Source of the DNA: Fimbriimonadaceae bacterium
GTDB lineage: Bacteria; Armatimonadota; Fimbriimonadia; Fimbriimonadales; Fimbriimonadaceae
Direction: 5' to 3'
DNA: 64,000 nucleotides
Assembly: GCA_019694835.1 (NCBI GenBank)
Contig: JAIBBE010000182.1
Location: 36,794 to 100,793 of the forward strand
Under the pieces are notes generated by a model. That model was not told where the DNA came from, did no database searches, and was given only the letters and a program-made list of their open reading frames with translations. This document shows positions 43,497 through 52,317 of this stretch, piece by piece; within the stretch, counting starts at the first letter, position 1; the number at the start of each line of letters is the position of its first letter. The position numbers were made by a program, and so were the translations under genes.

Positions 43497-46159
43497 ACTT
43501 CGACCATACTGTAGCGATCAGCCAGCGCCTGGAAGGTCGCCGTAGGCGAGATCGAGTCGTGCGGAATAAGAGAGTAACGCCAAGGCTTGCCGCCTAGCTC
43601 CAAATGATTATTGGCCATCAAGCACCACGTCTGGGCCGCCTTCGCCCTCTCGGTCACGTATGCGGTTTCCATATCCACCGCCGCCTTCGTCTCGATCATG
43701 TACATGGCATTGATCGCTTCCACGACGAAGTCCGGCGTATAGGTCGATCCATCGTTCAAGTAGATCGAGACCTGACCACGCCCCGGCTTGACCCACTTTT
43801 GGACTCCGTTATCCGGTCGCTCTAAGAGAGAAGCAAACGTGCGCTCCGTATCCACGTCGAACTTCTGATTGAAGTACGCGCACTTCTCGAACGAGTCGAA
43901 GACCATGGCCTTGATCTTTTGCTTGTCGATCCCCACCTCACGATAGTCGCGTAGTACCTCACCCTCCGGTACCCATACTCGGTGCTCGGTGAGCGTCTGC
44001 ATACCGCGAGTGAAAGACGCTTCGAAGTCCGCTTCGTGCTCGATCACGTGTTCCTGCATTTGACCATGAATGATCGACGCAAGATGCCGACCGTGATACT
44101 GCAAGACATTGCTCAGCTCTTCTTCCTCAAGGTAAGTGGCCAGCCGGGCAACCATTTGCCGCGATAAGTCATACAGCAGATCCGCGTTGTCGTCGTACGA
44201 GATGTCGTCAAAGTCGATCAGGTGACGCACCAGGTAGTTCTCCAGCTGCTGCTCGCCCACCACCCCGTCGTGTCCGCCGATCTTCATGACCTCTCCCGTA
44301 CGGATGGCTTGCACGAGGATGTTCGAGTCGACTGGCTTGTATCGGTGTTCTGGCGCGACCAGCGTGAACGGAGCAAATTCGAACCGGTTCTCCGAACTCG
44401 GCTGCACGACGATGCGCGGAATGCGGATGCTCTCGCGCTGCATCTGCGTCGCGACCTTCTCGCAAACCGCTGCCACATCAACCTGCTCCGCTGTCCCTTC
44501 CAGGACGCCTTGGGCGGGAAGGTAGGACATCTTCACCGCCGCGACCGCGCGCTCCCGCACGACCATGTCCGTCAGTTTGCTTCCCCCTGCGGTCAACTCG
44601 GCCTTCAACAGCGCTTGATAGCTCAGAGTTGCCACCTTCTGCTCCTCTTCCGTCGCGAAGAGGGGCGCATGCTCCTCGACCTTGCCACCAGGGAGTTCGA
44701 CCTGTCCGCCGAACAGCTTCACCTCCACCTGGGTGCGAGAGACAACAGGCTTCTCCTTCGTCAGCGGTATGTCCCGCCCGATTACGACTCCACGACGGAT
44801 AATCGAATCCGGCTTGCCCGCCGCATCAATGATCGCGTTGAATTTGTCGTGGGCAACGACATAGAGCGTGTCAATTTCCTTTACGCCGGTACGTTTGCCA
44901 AAGGGTAGGCGCAGACCGCGGCCGATCGTCTGCTCAGTGAGGATCTCCGAGGCCGATGAGCGTAAGGGAATGATCGTGTAGAGGTTTCGCACGTCCCAGC
45001 CTTCACCGAGCTTGTTGACGTGGATCACGACTTCCGTCTTCTCGGTTGCACTTTCCACGTTTAGAAGGCTCTCTACCGATTCGTCTCGAAGTTCGCCGCT
45101 TTGATTGGAATGCACGGTGATGACTTTGCCGACGTAGTCGCCACCCATGAAGCCGGCGCTGTCGATGAGCGCTTTCAATGACTCGGCATGTTCCGTCGTC
45201 TGCGCAACAACCAAGACGAACGGTTTGACTTCAGGAGCACCCGTAGCCTGCGCGTATTCGACCAGCTTAACCCGGACATTCTCATGCACCCGCATCCCGT
45301 CCTCAAGCTTGAGGCGCTCCAACTGATCCTCTGGATAGTTCTCGGGCTTGAAGTTCTCGCGGCCAGCAACATGGGGCTCTTTCACATAGCCATTTTTCAT
45401 TGCTGCCGACAGCGGATAAGAGTAGATGACATTGCGAAACGCCTCCCGCCGCGCCCCGACCGCTATCGGAGTCGCCGTGAGTTCCAAACCCAACATGGGC
45501 TTCAGGGCATTGATCGCTTGTGCTCCCGCCGAGGCGCGGTAGCGGTGGGACTCGTCCATGAGAAGCACCAAGTCGTCGAGCCCGGCGAGATACTCGAAAT
45601 AGCTGCGACCTAAATACTCCGACAACTTGTGAATGCGCGCTGAACGTCCGCCGCGCACTTCGGTATTGATCTTCGCGATGTTGAAGATGTTGATGACGAT
45701 ATCGTTCTGCAGGTCGAAGGCGTCGACGTTTGTGCCTTCGTACGTCTCGCCGGTAATCAGCCCGGGTGGCCGCACGACGAAGTCGGGCAGTCCCTCGAAC
45801 ACGTATTTCGGATGGTTCGGCTCGAAGTCGCGCTTCAGCTTCTCGTAGATCGTGAGATTCGGAGCGAGGACGAAGAAGTGGCGGCTCTTCTTCTCGCGAT
45901 AGAGGTACGCGATAAACGCTCCCATTAATCGCGTCTTGCCGACGCCGGTCGCTAGCGCAAAGCAGAGGGAGGGGAACTCGCGCTCGAAAGATTCTACAGA
46001 GGAATACTTCTCGCGAACAGAGGCTAATTTCGCGTTGAGTTCTCCTGCCGAACACAGGTCCAAGCCAGAGACCAGATCGTCCAATAGGATCAGGGACTCG
46101 CGCTGCGGTTCGCGCAACGAAAGACGCTGCGCGATGTCGCGTACGGTTCGCTCGCTCAT
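43493..46159 (-). CDS. res: Type III restriction enzyme, Res subunit
   Basis: 888 residues. Superfamily 2 helicase motifs: FALATGVGKTRLMGAFIAYL (Walker A), VLLMDESHRYRASAGAQAIN (DEAD-type box), ELTATPIAVGARREAF, VIHVNKLGEGWDVRNLYTII and ILTEQTIGRGLRLPFG. The C-terminal ~130 residues carry the endonuclease domain, with the P-D...E-x-K pattern in STYTPDFVVEAINAMYMIET followed by KAAVD. It would translocate and cut DNA lacking Mod methylation. Its start overlaps the mod stop by 4 bp. It appears intact. Confidence 0.94.
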   Translation of the reverse strand: MSERTVRDIAQRLSLREPQRESLILLDDLVSGLDLCSAGELNAKLASVREKYSSVESFEREFPSLCFALATGVGKTRLMGAFIAYLYREKKSRHFFVLAPNLTIYEKLKRDFEPNHPKYVFEGLPDFVVRPPGLITGETYEGTNVDAFDLQNDIVINIFNIAKINTEVRGGRSARIHKLSEYLGRSYFEYLAGLDDLVLLMDESHRYRASAGAQAINALKPMLGLELTATPIAVGARREAFRNVIYSYPLSAAMKNGYVKEPHVAGRENFKPENYPEDQLERLKLEDGMRVHENVRVKLVEYAQATGAPEVKPFVLVVAQTTEHAESLKALIDSAGFMGGDYVGKVITVHSNQSGELRDESVESLLNVESATEKTEVVIHVNKLGEGWDVRNLYTIIPLRSSASEILTEQTIGRGLRLPFGKRTGVKEIDTLYVVAHDKFNAIIDAAGKPDSIIRRGVVIGRDIPLTKEKPVVSRTQVEVKLFGGQVELPGGKVEEHAPLFATEEEQKVATLSYQALLKAELTAGGSKLTDMVVRERAVAAVKMSYLPAQGVLEGTAEQVDVAAVCEKVATQMQRESIRIPRIVVQPSSENRFEFAPFTLVAPEHRYKPVDSNILVQAIRTGEVMKIGGHDGVVGEQQLENYLVRHLIDFDDISYDDNADLLYDLSRQMVARLATYLEEEELSNVLQYHGRHLASIIHGQMQEHVIEHEADFEASFTRGMQTLTEHRVWVPEGEVLRDYREVGIDKQKIKAMVFDSFEKCAYFNQKFDVDTERTFASLLERPDNGVQKWVKPGRGQVSIYLNDGSTYTPDFVVEAINAMYMIETKAAVDMETAYVTERAKAAQTWCLMANNHLELGGKPWRYSLIPHDSISPTATFQALADRYSMVEV

Positions 46160-47811
46160 GCCTCCTCCTCCCCGAACAGCGCGGGCTGCGGCACGACTTC
46201 CGGCTTGGCCTGGGGCAAGTTCGCGACCTGCAAGCTATAGTCGTCCTTGCCGAACTCACAGCGGCCAAGCACGGTCTTCGGTATCTTCTTGACCGTTAAA
46301 TTATCGAAGGCGTCGGGACTGCCTTTGAACGCGGTACAGCAGACGAGCAGGCTGCGTTCGGGGCCGACTTCTTCGCTGAGGTACCGAAGGTACGCGACGG
46401 TGAGCGGCTGGGTAGTGACGTAGATGAAGTCGTTCTCGCTGCTTTGGCCGTGTTGCCAGAAGACGAGGTCGCTGGGGGAGTAGCGGAAGCCCATGAATTT
46501 GCACATCGCCTCCGCCAGCATCTCCGCGTTGTAGGCGGGATTGATGACGTCGTTGCCGTATTGGTCCTTCTGGATGAGGCTGGGGGCGAGCTTGAAGTAG
46601 CGGAACCCGCCGCCGCCTTTCCATCCGACCGCCTTCGTGATGCCGCCCGGGTCGTCGCCGTCGATGACTTTCTTGAGGCGGGGAATGATGTGGGTGTGGC
46701 AGTGCTCGCCGAGCTCGACCATGATCCACCTTCGCCCCATCTTGTGCGCGACGGCGCCGGTAGTGCCGGAGCCGGCGAAGGAGTCGAGGACAAGGTCGTC
46801 TTTCTCCGTTGCCATATTCAATATTCGCGCGATGACATCCTCAGGCTTCGGTGTCGCAAATTCGGGAATCCCGGGCAGCACATCCTTAAGGTGTGCTTTT
46901 GTTTGGCGCATAGTGTCTAGGTCTCCCCAGATCGTCGGGTATGGCTTGGTTGGATTCTCTGGAGCGAACTCGCGCGTATAGGGGACCCAGGCCATTGCGC
47001 CGTTCTTGTCGCGCTGCTTCCAGATCAGCGTGCCATTTTCCCGATGTAGGGCCACTTTATCTTGCCCGCATGCCCAACGAGCTTCGCGACCATCGTCATG
47101 AATCGGCCACACGTCTACGCCATCTGGACCTTTAACTGGGAAGAACATTGTAGGTCGATCAGTACGAAGACTGTTTCTCCCGTTCTTCTTAAGTAAGCGG
47201 TCTCGACACCTCTCGCCCGTTCGTTCGTCGATAAGAGGATAGGCATCTACAATCGACGGATCTTCGAGCGGCCTCAAAGCAAGCTTCTTGATATCGCGGG
47301 CATAACATAAGACAAAGTTATGGGTGCTAGTCACCGGGACCTTGTTATCGTTTGGGCTATCGACGTTACGCCAAATGAAGGTGAATTCAAAGTTCGCCCG
47401 CCCAAACACCTCATCCGCCATCACTTTGAAGTAATGGGCCTCGTTGTCGTCGAGCGTAACCCAAAGCGAGCCGTCCTCCGCGAGCAGACTGCGCAGCAGT
47501 TCCAGCCGGTCGCGCATCATTCCGAGCCAGATCGAGTGTTCCAGCCCGTCGTCGTAATGCGTAAACGCCGACCCGGTGTTGTAAGGCGGATCGATGAAGA
47601 TGCACTTCACCTTCCCCGCGAACTCCTGTTCCAGCGCCTTCAGGGCAAGCAAGTTGTCCCCAAAGATGAGCCGGTTATCAAACAAATCCCCCTCCCCCAC
47701 CCGCTCCGCCGCATGGTAGGACAGGTTGGCGTCTTCGAGCAATATCCGCGGCTCCAGCCGAGGCCGCACGTCTTTGCCAACCCAAGTCAGTTCGAGTTTC
47801 TGCTTGCTCAT
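46156..47811 (-). CDS. mod: Type III DNA methyltransferase, Mod subunit
   Basis: About 551 residues from ATG 47811 (frame opens at 47880, inside the PIN gene). It begins MSKQKLELTWVGKDVRPRLE and has the catalytic motif IV in CIFIDPPYNTGSAFTHYDDG near residue 72 and SAM motif I in LVLDSFAGSGTTGAVAHKMG near 360, the order of a beta-class N6-adenine methylase. The middle part would be the target recognition domain. It methylates one strand of an asymmetric site and, with Res, restricts DNA. The ATG lies 1 bp after the PIN stop. Its first 69 codons are the sequence repeated at 49489, 51233 and 52368. Confidence 0.94.
   Translation of the reverse strand: MSKQKLELTWVGKDVRPRLEPRILLEDANLSYHAAERVGEGDLFDNRLIFGDNLLALKALEQEFAGKVKCIFIDPPYNTGSAFTHYDDGLEHSIWLGMMRDRLELLRSLLAEDGSLWVTLDDNEAHYFKVMADEVFGRANFEFTFIWRNVDSPNDNKVPVTSTHNFVLCYARDIKKLALRPLEDPSIVDAYPLIDERTGERCRDRLLKKNGRNSLRTDRPTMFFPVKGPDGVDVWPIHDDGREARWACGQDKVALHRENGTLIWKQRDKNGAMAWVPYTREFAPENPTKPYPTIWGDLDTMRQTKAHLKDVLPGIPEFATPKPEDVIARILNMATEKDDLVLDSFAGSGTTGAVAHKMGRRWIMVELGEHCHTHIIPRLKKVIDGDDPGGITKAVGWKGGGGFRYFKLAPSLIQKDQYGNDVINPAYNAEMLAEAMCKFMGFRYSPSDLVFWQHGQSSENDFIYVTTQPLTVAYLRYLSEEVGPERSLLVCCTAFKGSPDAFDNLTVKKIPKTVLGRCEFGKDDYSLQVANLPQAKPEVVPQPALFGEEEA
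47605..47811 (-). repeat. mod 5' repeat, copy A (in the intact gene)
   Basis: 207 bp, from the ATG to the codon just before CIFIDPPYNTG. Similar blocks of the same orientation occur at 51233-51439 (207 bp), 52368-52574 (207 bp) and 49489-49670 (about 182 bp). The middle ~70 bp are nearly identical in all four. Confidence 0.9.
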
Positions 47812-47812
47812 C

Positions 47813-48283
47813 TCAGAATTTCCAACCTTGTTCCCGCATGAACCACTCCAGGTTTTGACATGGAATGTTAAAGTGCGCACACACGTTAGGTATCTTCGCG
47901 GCGTTCGGTTTAAGTCCTTCTTGGGTGATCACGGTCGCTTCTCTGACCCGGGCGGAGGCGATGACAAAGGGATCGGCGACGGGCTTGCCTTTCAAAATCG
48001 CACGCTGGCTGATGAGGGCTTGGAAGTGCTCTACCTGGAAGATCGACTGAACGGCGAGCATCTCTTCTTCTGAAGGTGTGAGAAACATGGCTCGGTGAGA
48101 CAGCGCCCAGTCTACGAGAAAGGCGTTATCATTGAAATCTTGGAGTTCGTTCCAAACCTCACGAACCGAGAATACGATGCCATCCGTGATGAGTCCTTCC
48201 AAATTCTGCCACAGTGTCTCAAACGTCTCTGGGTAGTAGTGTCGCAGGACACGATAGGCACTTGTATCGAGGACGTAGCTCAT
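47813..48283 (-). CDS. PIN-domain protein (DUF4411)
   Basis: 156 residues. PIN-type acidic residues: SYVLDTSAYRVLRHYYPETF, FSVREVWNELQDFNDNAF, GKPVADPFVIASARVREATV and ITQEGLKPNAAKIPNVCAHF. It is probably a metal-dependent RNase and a toxin. Its ATG overlaps the stop of the XRE/ImmA gene by 4 bp, a pairing I recognise from other genomes. The mod ATG follows its stop after 1 bp. Confidence 0.85.
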   Translation of the reverse strand: MSYVLDTSAYRVLRHYYPETFETLWQNLEGLITDGIVFSVREVWNELQDFNDNAFLVDWALSHRAMFLTPSEEEMLAVQSIFQVEHFQALISQRAILKGKPVADPFVIASARVREATVITQEGLKPNAAKIPNVCAHFNIPCQNLEWFMREQGWKF

Positions 48284-49440
48284 GCGGCTCCCGACCTCAT
48301 TGCGATCTCTTCGAGGCCGGCCACGCTTTTTGTCTTAACACCCAGGAACTCAGCGACTTCGTCGAGTCCGATCCTCCCTTGATAGTAGCGCCCGAAGACG
48401 AGCTTCAGGTACTTCTCCCCGAGGTAAGTAGCCTGCGTTCGGTAATAGTCGCCGCCAGAGCCGCCCGGCTCCTGCTGCGTCGCGAATGCGGCGGACCTCT
48501 CCCGATACTCTGCGGCCGTTATCCGCTTGCGGTCAAGCAACTTCCGGAGGACGACTTCCCGACTTACACTATAGCGCGCGGCAAGCGCCGCGACCATTTC
48601 ATCCGTGGGCTTGACCTTTGCCGGTAGCCGGCCTTCAAAATCGGTCGACGGCACCAGGAACTCAGCCGCAAGCGCATTGCAGAAGCGTTCAATGGCTCGC
48701 TCAGTGGGAGGCAGATCGTCTGGAGCCGGCTCTTTCGTCATTGAAATGGCGCTGACCCCAAGGAGCACATGAGCCAGTTCATGAAAGATGCTGAAGATTT
48801 GGCGCGACTTGCTATTGCCGTTATTGATGTAGATGAGGGGGAATTCTGGGTCGGGTAGGCAGAATGCCGAAATGTCCTTTTGCTTGAAGGAGTGTTTGAA
48901 AATGAAAACGCCTGCATCCTCAACGACCTGTCGCCAGGCTTTAAGGGCTACGTCGACTGTTCGCCATGCAGCCTGAGTATCGAGTCCCACGCCAAGGTAC
49001 TCGCGAATAACCGCTGCCGCCTCAGCCACGTCTGAACCTGGGGTCAGCGTCACCTCGCGAAAGATGAGGCGGGGCGCAGGGTTCTTTCCCTCCAGGAGTT
49101 CATAGAGTGACAACTGAAGGGATCGAGCCAGCCGAAGTTGATAGCGCGTATCCGGCATGAGATTCCTGAGCTCGAATTCGGGCAGCGTGCGAAATTCGTG
49201 CCCCAATGGCCTCTCTGCAGGATGGTCTGGAAAGAAGAAAATGGCGAGTGGGCGTTTGAGGATTCGATAGGCTAGGTCCTCTAGTTGGGCGTAGGTGGGG
49301 GCAGAGTCTCCCCGCTCCCAGGCTTCGATTTCCTGTGGCTCCCGTTTGAGCTGCTTGGCGAGGTCTTCAACAGTCAACCCCTGTGACTCCCGCGCCCACT
49401 TCAGCACGCTCGGCTGCACTCCCTTGACCTGGTTCGCCAT
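48280..49440 (-). CDS. XRE-family HTH protein with ImmA/IrrE metallopeptidase domain
   Basis: 386 residues. Residues ~5-65 are an XRE-type HTH (VLKWARESQGLTVEDLAKQL; IEAWERGDSAPTYAQLEDLA). Residues ~170-290 are the ImmA/IrrE zinc peptidase with SIFHELAHVLLGVSAIS (HExxH) and the later acidic ligand region ERFCNALAAEFLVPSTDFEG. It probably represses, or is cleaved to activate, the PIN gene that overlaps it. The ATG shares one base with the stop of mod fragment B (TGATG). Confidence 0.9.
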   Translation of the reverse strand: MANQVKGVQPSVLKWARESQGLTVEDLAKQLKREPQEIEAWERGDSAPTYAQLEDLAYRILKRPLAIFFFPDHPAERPLGHEFRTLPEFELRNLMPDTRYQLRLARSLQLSLYELLEGKNPAPRLIFREVTLTPGSDVAEAAAVIREYLGVGLDTQAAWRTVDVALKAWRQVVEDAGVFIFKHSFKQKDISAFCLPDPEFPLIYINNGNSKSRQIFSIFHELAHVLLGVSAISMTKEPAPDDLPPTERAIERFCNALAAEFLVPSTDFEGRLPAKVKPTDEMVAALAARYSVSREVVLRKLLDRKRITAAEYRERSAAFATQQEPGGSGGDYYRTQATYLGEKYLKLVFGRYYQGRIGLDEVAEFLGVKTKSVAGLEEIAMRSGAA

Positions 49441-49670
49441 CAGCCTAAGGTTACTCCCGGGGCACTCTGCTTGGTTTTTGCCGTCCGTTGCTCCGGCGCA
49501 TCCAGAGCCAGCAAGTTGTCCCCAAAGATGAGCCGGTTATCAAACAAATCCCCCTCCCCCACCCGCTCCGCCGCATGGTAGGACAGTGAAGCATCCCCCA
49601 TCAATATCCGCGGCTCCAGCCTCGGCCGCACGTCTTTGCCCACACAGGTCAGTTCGAGTTTCTGCTTCAT
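49440..49670 (-). pseudogene. mod 5' fragment B (truncated methyltransferase, open frame)
   Basis: 76 codons. The first ~60 match the intact mod (KQKLELTCVGKDVRPRLEP; SYHAAERVGEGDLFDNRLIF; GDNLLALDAPEQ). It then departs into a short unrelated tail and stops at 49440, sharing a base with the XRE ATG. It starts 5 bp after the stop of the winged-helix gene at 49676. It lacks the serine codon 2 and has C for W at residue 9. It shares ILMGDA with fragment C, so those two are closer to each other than to the intact gene. No catalytic motif is present. Confidence 0.88.
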
Positions 49671-49675
49671 GGAAC

Positions 49676-50302
49676 TTAGCCGCTGGGTGTATTCTCAAGT
49701 ACGTAACTCAGAGCGCTCCCAAGAAGCCCATCTCGATCAATCGGTTGAAGCCGACCTTTAGCGCTTTGTACTGCACTCCGCCACTCATTTCCCTTGGAAA
49801 CAATCTTGCTTAAGTGACGAGCTACATCAAAGGGGTTTTGCTGAGGAGATTCCAGTAGCGCGAAGAGCGCTTTGACGACTGGGTCGTCGGTGCCTCCTAT
49901 CGACTCAAACTCCGCTCTAAGAACACTAAGTCCGCTACTACCTTCCTGCGACTGAGTGACCGTGTTTCCGGACCCACTAACAACATTCACCCCAGAACTG
50001 CCGGTAATCACCACGATGTTCGCAGGGAAGTGTCCCGTCTGTCTACCTTCTAGGGCCTCCTCGATTTCCCGTACACCCCAATGCGTGATAGTGCCAAATC
50101 CCCCTAGTGACATCCAGACTGTGAGCCCCTCCCCCTTTAGATACTCAAACGTGTCCAGAGCGACCTCCGGATCAATCCCAATGCTCTTTCCGACCTCTCG
50201 AATATTAATGGAGTGACGCTCAGGTACTCCGTCTGTCATCTCGTAGAGCTTCCGGAGAAGCCTGAATCTGTTAGCCTTCTTTTCCTGCAGTTGTTCACTC
50301 AT
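49676..50302 (-). CDS. Winged-helix protein (paralogue of 50752 gene)
   Basis: 208 residues, family not recognised. Residues ~10-90 look like a winged helix (RFRLLRKLYEMTDGVPERHS; NIREVGKSIGIDPEVALDTF; GLTVWMSLGGFGTITHWGVR). Then comes HFPANIVVITGSSGVNVVSG with SGNTVTQ, and a helical C-terminal ~85 residues (DDPVVKALFALLESPQQNPF). The first 130 residues match the 50752 gene's product; the C-terminal part is extra. It lies 3 bp after the TM-protein gene. A regulator or sensor of the neighbouring TM protein is a plausible inference. Confidence 0.78.
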   Translation of the reverse strand: MSEQLQEKKANRFRLLRKLYEMTDGVPERHSINIREVGKSIGIDPEVALDTFEYLKGEGLTVWMSLGGFGTITHWGVREIEEALEGRQTGHFPANIVVITGSSGVNVVSGSGNTVTQSQEGSSGLSVLRAEFESIGGTDDPVVKALFALLESPQQNPFDVARHLSKIVSKGNEWRSAVQSAKGRLQPIDRDGLLGSALSYVLENTPSG

Positions 50303-50305
50303 CTG

Positions 50306-50755
50306 TTACGGCTCCATCTCCTTTGACCATGAAATGATGTAAGCCACCAAACTTAGCAGCACCAGTAGTGCAAGCAATATCCATGGCCACTTGTTTGTGT
50401 CTTTCGGATTTCCACTGAATGCCCAGTTCGCGGCGATTCCGGTCAAAATCGTAAGGATCAGGCCGGCGAGGTTGTATGGCAATCGATTGAATCGTCGCTG
50501 GCGAAACCGACGGTATTCGACTCTGACGGTCGCTCGCTCTACGTCCTTTGCCCCACATAGAAGCTTCGGATCGTTGCTTCTGCCAAGACCTTCGCGCCGG
50601 GCTTCCATCCACACATCGTTGGCGAACTCGATTATCTTTCCCTCAAGTACTTCTTGGGCAGTTGAGTCGAGTTCCTTGACAAATAGCTCCTGCCCATTGG
50701 CAAATTTTTCGCCAAAGGTATAGGGCCTACCAGTGCTCGCAAGCTCGTCATTCAT
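50306..50755 (-). CDS. Two-TM protein between winged-helix paralogues
   Basis: 149 residues, not recognised. About 95 soluble residues (KFANGQELFVKELDSTAQEV; VWMEARREGLGRSNDPKLLC) precede two TM helices (LAGLILTILTGIAANWAF and WPWILLALLVLLSLVAYIIS) and end SWSKEMEP. The N-terminus is likely cytoplasmic. The start overlaps the stop of the 50752 gene by 4 bp. The build (soluble part, two helices, flanked by DNA-binding-type proteins in a restriction locus) resembles membrane effectors of abortive-infection systems, but that is inference. Confidence 0.75.
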   Translation of the reverse strand: MNDELASTGRPYTFGEKFANGQELFVKELDSTAQEVLEGKIIEFANDVWMEARREGLGRSNDPKLLCGAKDVERATVRVEYRRFRQRRFNRLPYNLAGLILTILTGIAANWAFSGNPKDTNKWPWILLALLVLLSLVAYIISWSKEMEP

Positions 50756-51165
50756 GAGGATCCAGATCTGTACGAGTTCGCTTCTAATGCATCGGAGTTT
50801 GTGACGAGCATTTGGGAGGACTCGTTGTTGTGCCCCGCAACGACCTGACAGTCCTGGCTATTGGCAATCACCACGATGTTCGCTGGAAAGTGCTCGGTGA
50901 CCCTCCCGTCAAAGGCGTCCTCAACCTCTTTGATACCATCATGGGTTAAGGTTGCGTAGCCATTTGATTGAATGGTCAGGAGACCCTCTTGCTGAAGGTA
51001 AAGTTGTGCGTCGCGGGATGAGCCAGCCTCCATCCCCACGTGTTCCTCAACCATTCGCATAGGGGCGGCCGCATGCTCACCACCAAGTGTGACTTCGTAC
51101 ATTCCCGAGAGAACACGGAATCGATCCAAACGCTTGTCCGCAATTATGTCCTTCATCGACCTCAT
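50752..51165 (-). CDS. Winged-helix protein (short paralogue)
   Basis: 137 residues. DRFRVLSGMYEVTLGGEHAA, GSSRDAQLYLQQEGLLTIQS and YATLTHDGIKEVEDAFDG match the winged-helix region of the 49676 gene, and HFPANIVVIANSQDCQVVAG is the same conserved strand pair. It lacks the long helical C-terminus. The ATG at 51165 lies 4 bp after the stop of mod fragment C, with AGGTGA upstream. An upstream in-frame ATG is not seen. Confidence 0.75.
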   Translation of the reverse strand: MRSMKDIIADKRLDRFRVLSGMYEVTLGGEHAAAPMRMVEEHVGMEAGSSRDAQLYLQQEGLLTIQSNGYATLTHDGIKEVEDAFDGRVTEHFPANIVVIANSQDCQVVAGHNNESSQMLVTNSDALEANSYRSGSS

Positions 51166-51169
51166 CGTT

Positions 51170-51439
51170 TCACCTTACTCGAACTCGTAGGTCCTTGTCT
51201 TGATTTCTTGCTCGCCCGGCCCTCATCTGGTACTTCACCTTCCCCGCGAACTCCTGCTCCAGCGCCTTCAGGGCCAGCAAGTTGTCCCCAAAGATGAGCC
51301 GGTTGTCAAACAAGTCCCCCTCCCCCACCCGCTCCGCCGCATGATAGGACAGCCCAGCATCCCCCATCAATATCCGCGGCTCCAACCGCGGCCGGATCTC
51401 CTTCCCGACCCAAGTCAACTCAAGTTTCTGCTTGCTCAT
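51170..51439 (-). pseudogene. mod 5' fragment C (truncated methyltransferase, open frame)
   Basis: 89 codons. The first 69 match the intact mod with only about five changes (D14E, V15I, L25M, E26G, N29G by my count), ending EQEFAGKVK. After that come 20 unrelated residues to the stop at 51170. The ATG overlaps the stop of the KilA-N gene (ATGA, 51436-51439) and the stop lies 4 bp before the next ATG. Its homology ends at the same codon as fragment D. Confidence 0.9.
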
Positions 51440-52317
51440 TCTCGCTCGTGCTCGTCATCTCCATCCATTGGCAACGTCCCAGGTTTGTCGAGGGCCCGGA
51501 GGCTGATTGCCTGTAAGGAAGTCAGTTGCTGGACCGCAATGGCTCGGAGCTTCTGTAGACGTTGGGCTTGTGACATGCCCTGCCGAACGAACTCGGCATT
51601 CAGGCTTTCCAAGTTCACCATCACGAGCAATTGTGCTGCAGTAGCATTGTCGCGCATGTTGCCCTCGAGTTCCGGGTTCGCGTCACGCCACTGCTTCGCC
51701 GTCTTGCCGAATAGCGCGACATTGAGCATGTCTGCTTCGTCCGCATAGACGAAGCTTTCCTGCCTTTTCGTGAGAGTTGGGGGAACGAGGCGCTCCTTGA
51801 TCGCATCCGTGTGGATTCTGTAGTTGAGCTTGGACAAGGCGCGATTCAGGTTCCACTCAAGCCCTTGACGTTCCGCCTCGGCTTCCTTGAGCCGCTGGAA
51901 CTCTTTGATGAGGTACAGCTTGAACTCGGGACTGAGCCACGCGCCGAATTCGTACGCGATGTCGGGATGGGCAAAGGTTCCGCCCCCGTGACGTCCAGCC
52001 CGGGATTGGATGCCAATCGCGCGGGTCGCCTCGATCCACTTCCGTGGGGTCAAATTGAAGCTATTCAGGCCTGACTGGGACTTAAAGGTCTCGAATTCGT
52101 TACCTTTGAACCCGGGGTTGTGGATCACCTCCCAGATGCCGAGGTACTCCAAGGTGTTTCGGTTGCGCATCCAGCTATAGATCAGCGTGTCGTCGCCGAA
52201 GTGCTTGGCCATGTCCGTGAGTGAGATGTATTCGCGATCCCCTTCGCGGACGACGGCGATCACGGCCCCCTGAACCTTGATGTTGGATCGACTCTGTCTG
52301 CTCAACTTTTCTCCCAC
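51436..52317 (-). CDS. KilA-N domain protein
   Basis: 293 residues. Residues ~10-115 are a KilA-N/APSES-type DNA-binding domain: EYISLTDMAKHFGDDTLIYS, WMRNRNTLEYLGIWEVIHNP, RKWIEATRAIGIQSRAGRHG and GGTFAHPDIAYEFGAWLSPE followed by FKLYLIKEFQRLKEAE. The rest is helical and resembles the C-terminal part of KilA-N proteins found beside type I and III restriction genes (ESFVYADEADMLNVALFGKT). A GTG start at 52317 lies inside the tail of mod fragment D (16-bp overlap). Regulatory or anti-phage role suspected. Confidence 0.9.
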   Translation of the reverse strand: MGEKLSRQSRSNIKVQGAVIAVVREGDREYISLTDMAKHFGDDTLIYSWMRNRNTLEYLGIWEVIHNPGFKGNEFETFKSQSGLNSFNLTPRKWIEATRAIGIQSRAGRHGGGTFAHPDIAYEFGAWLSPEFKLYLIKEFQRLKEAEAERQGLEWNLNRALSKLNYRIHTDAIKERLVPPTLTKRQESFVYADEADMLNVALFGKTAKQWRDANPELEGNMRDNATAAQLLVMVNLESLNAEFVRQGMSQAQRLQKLRAIAVQQLTSLQAISLRALDKPGTLPMDGDDEHERE

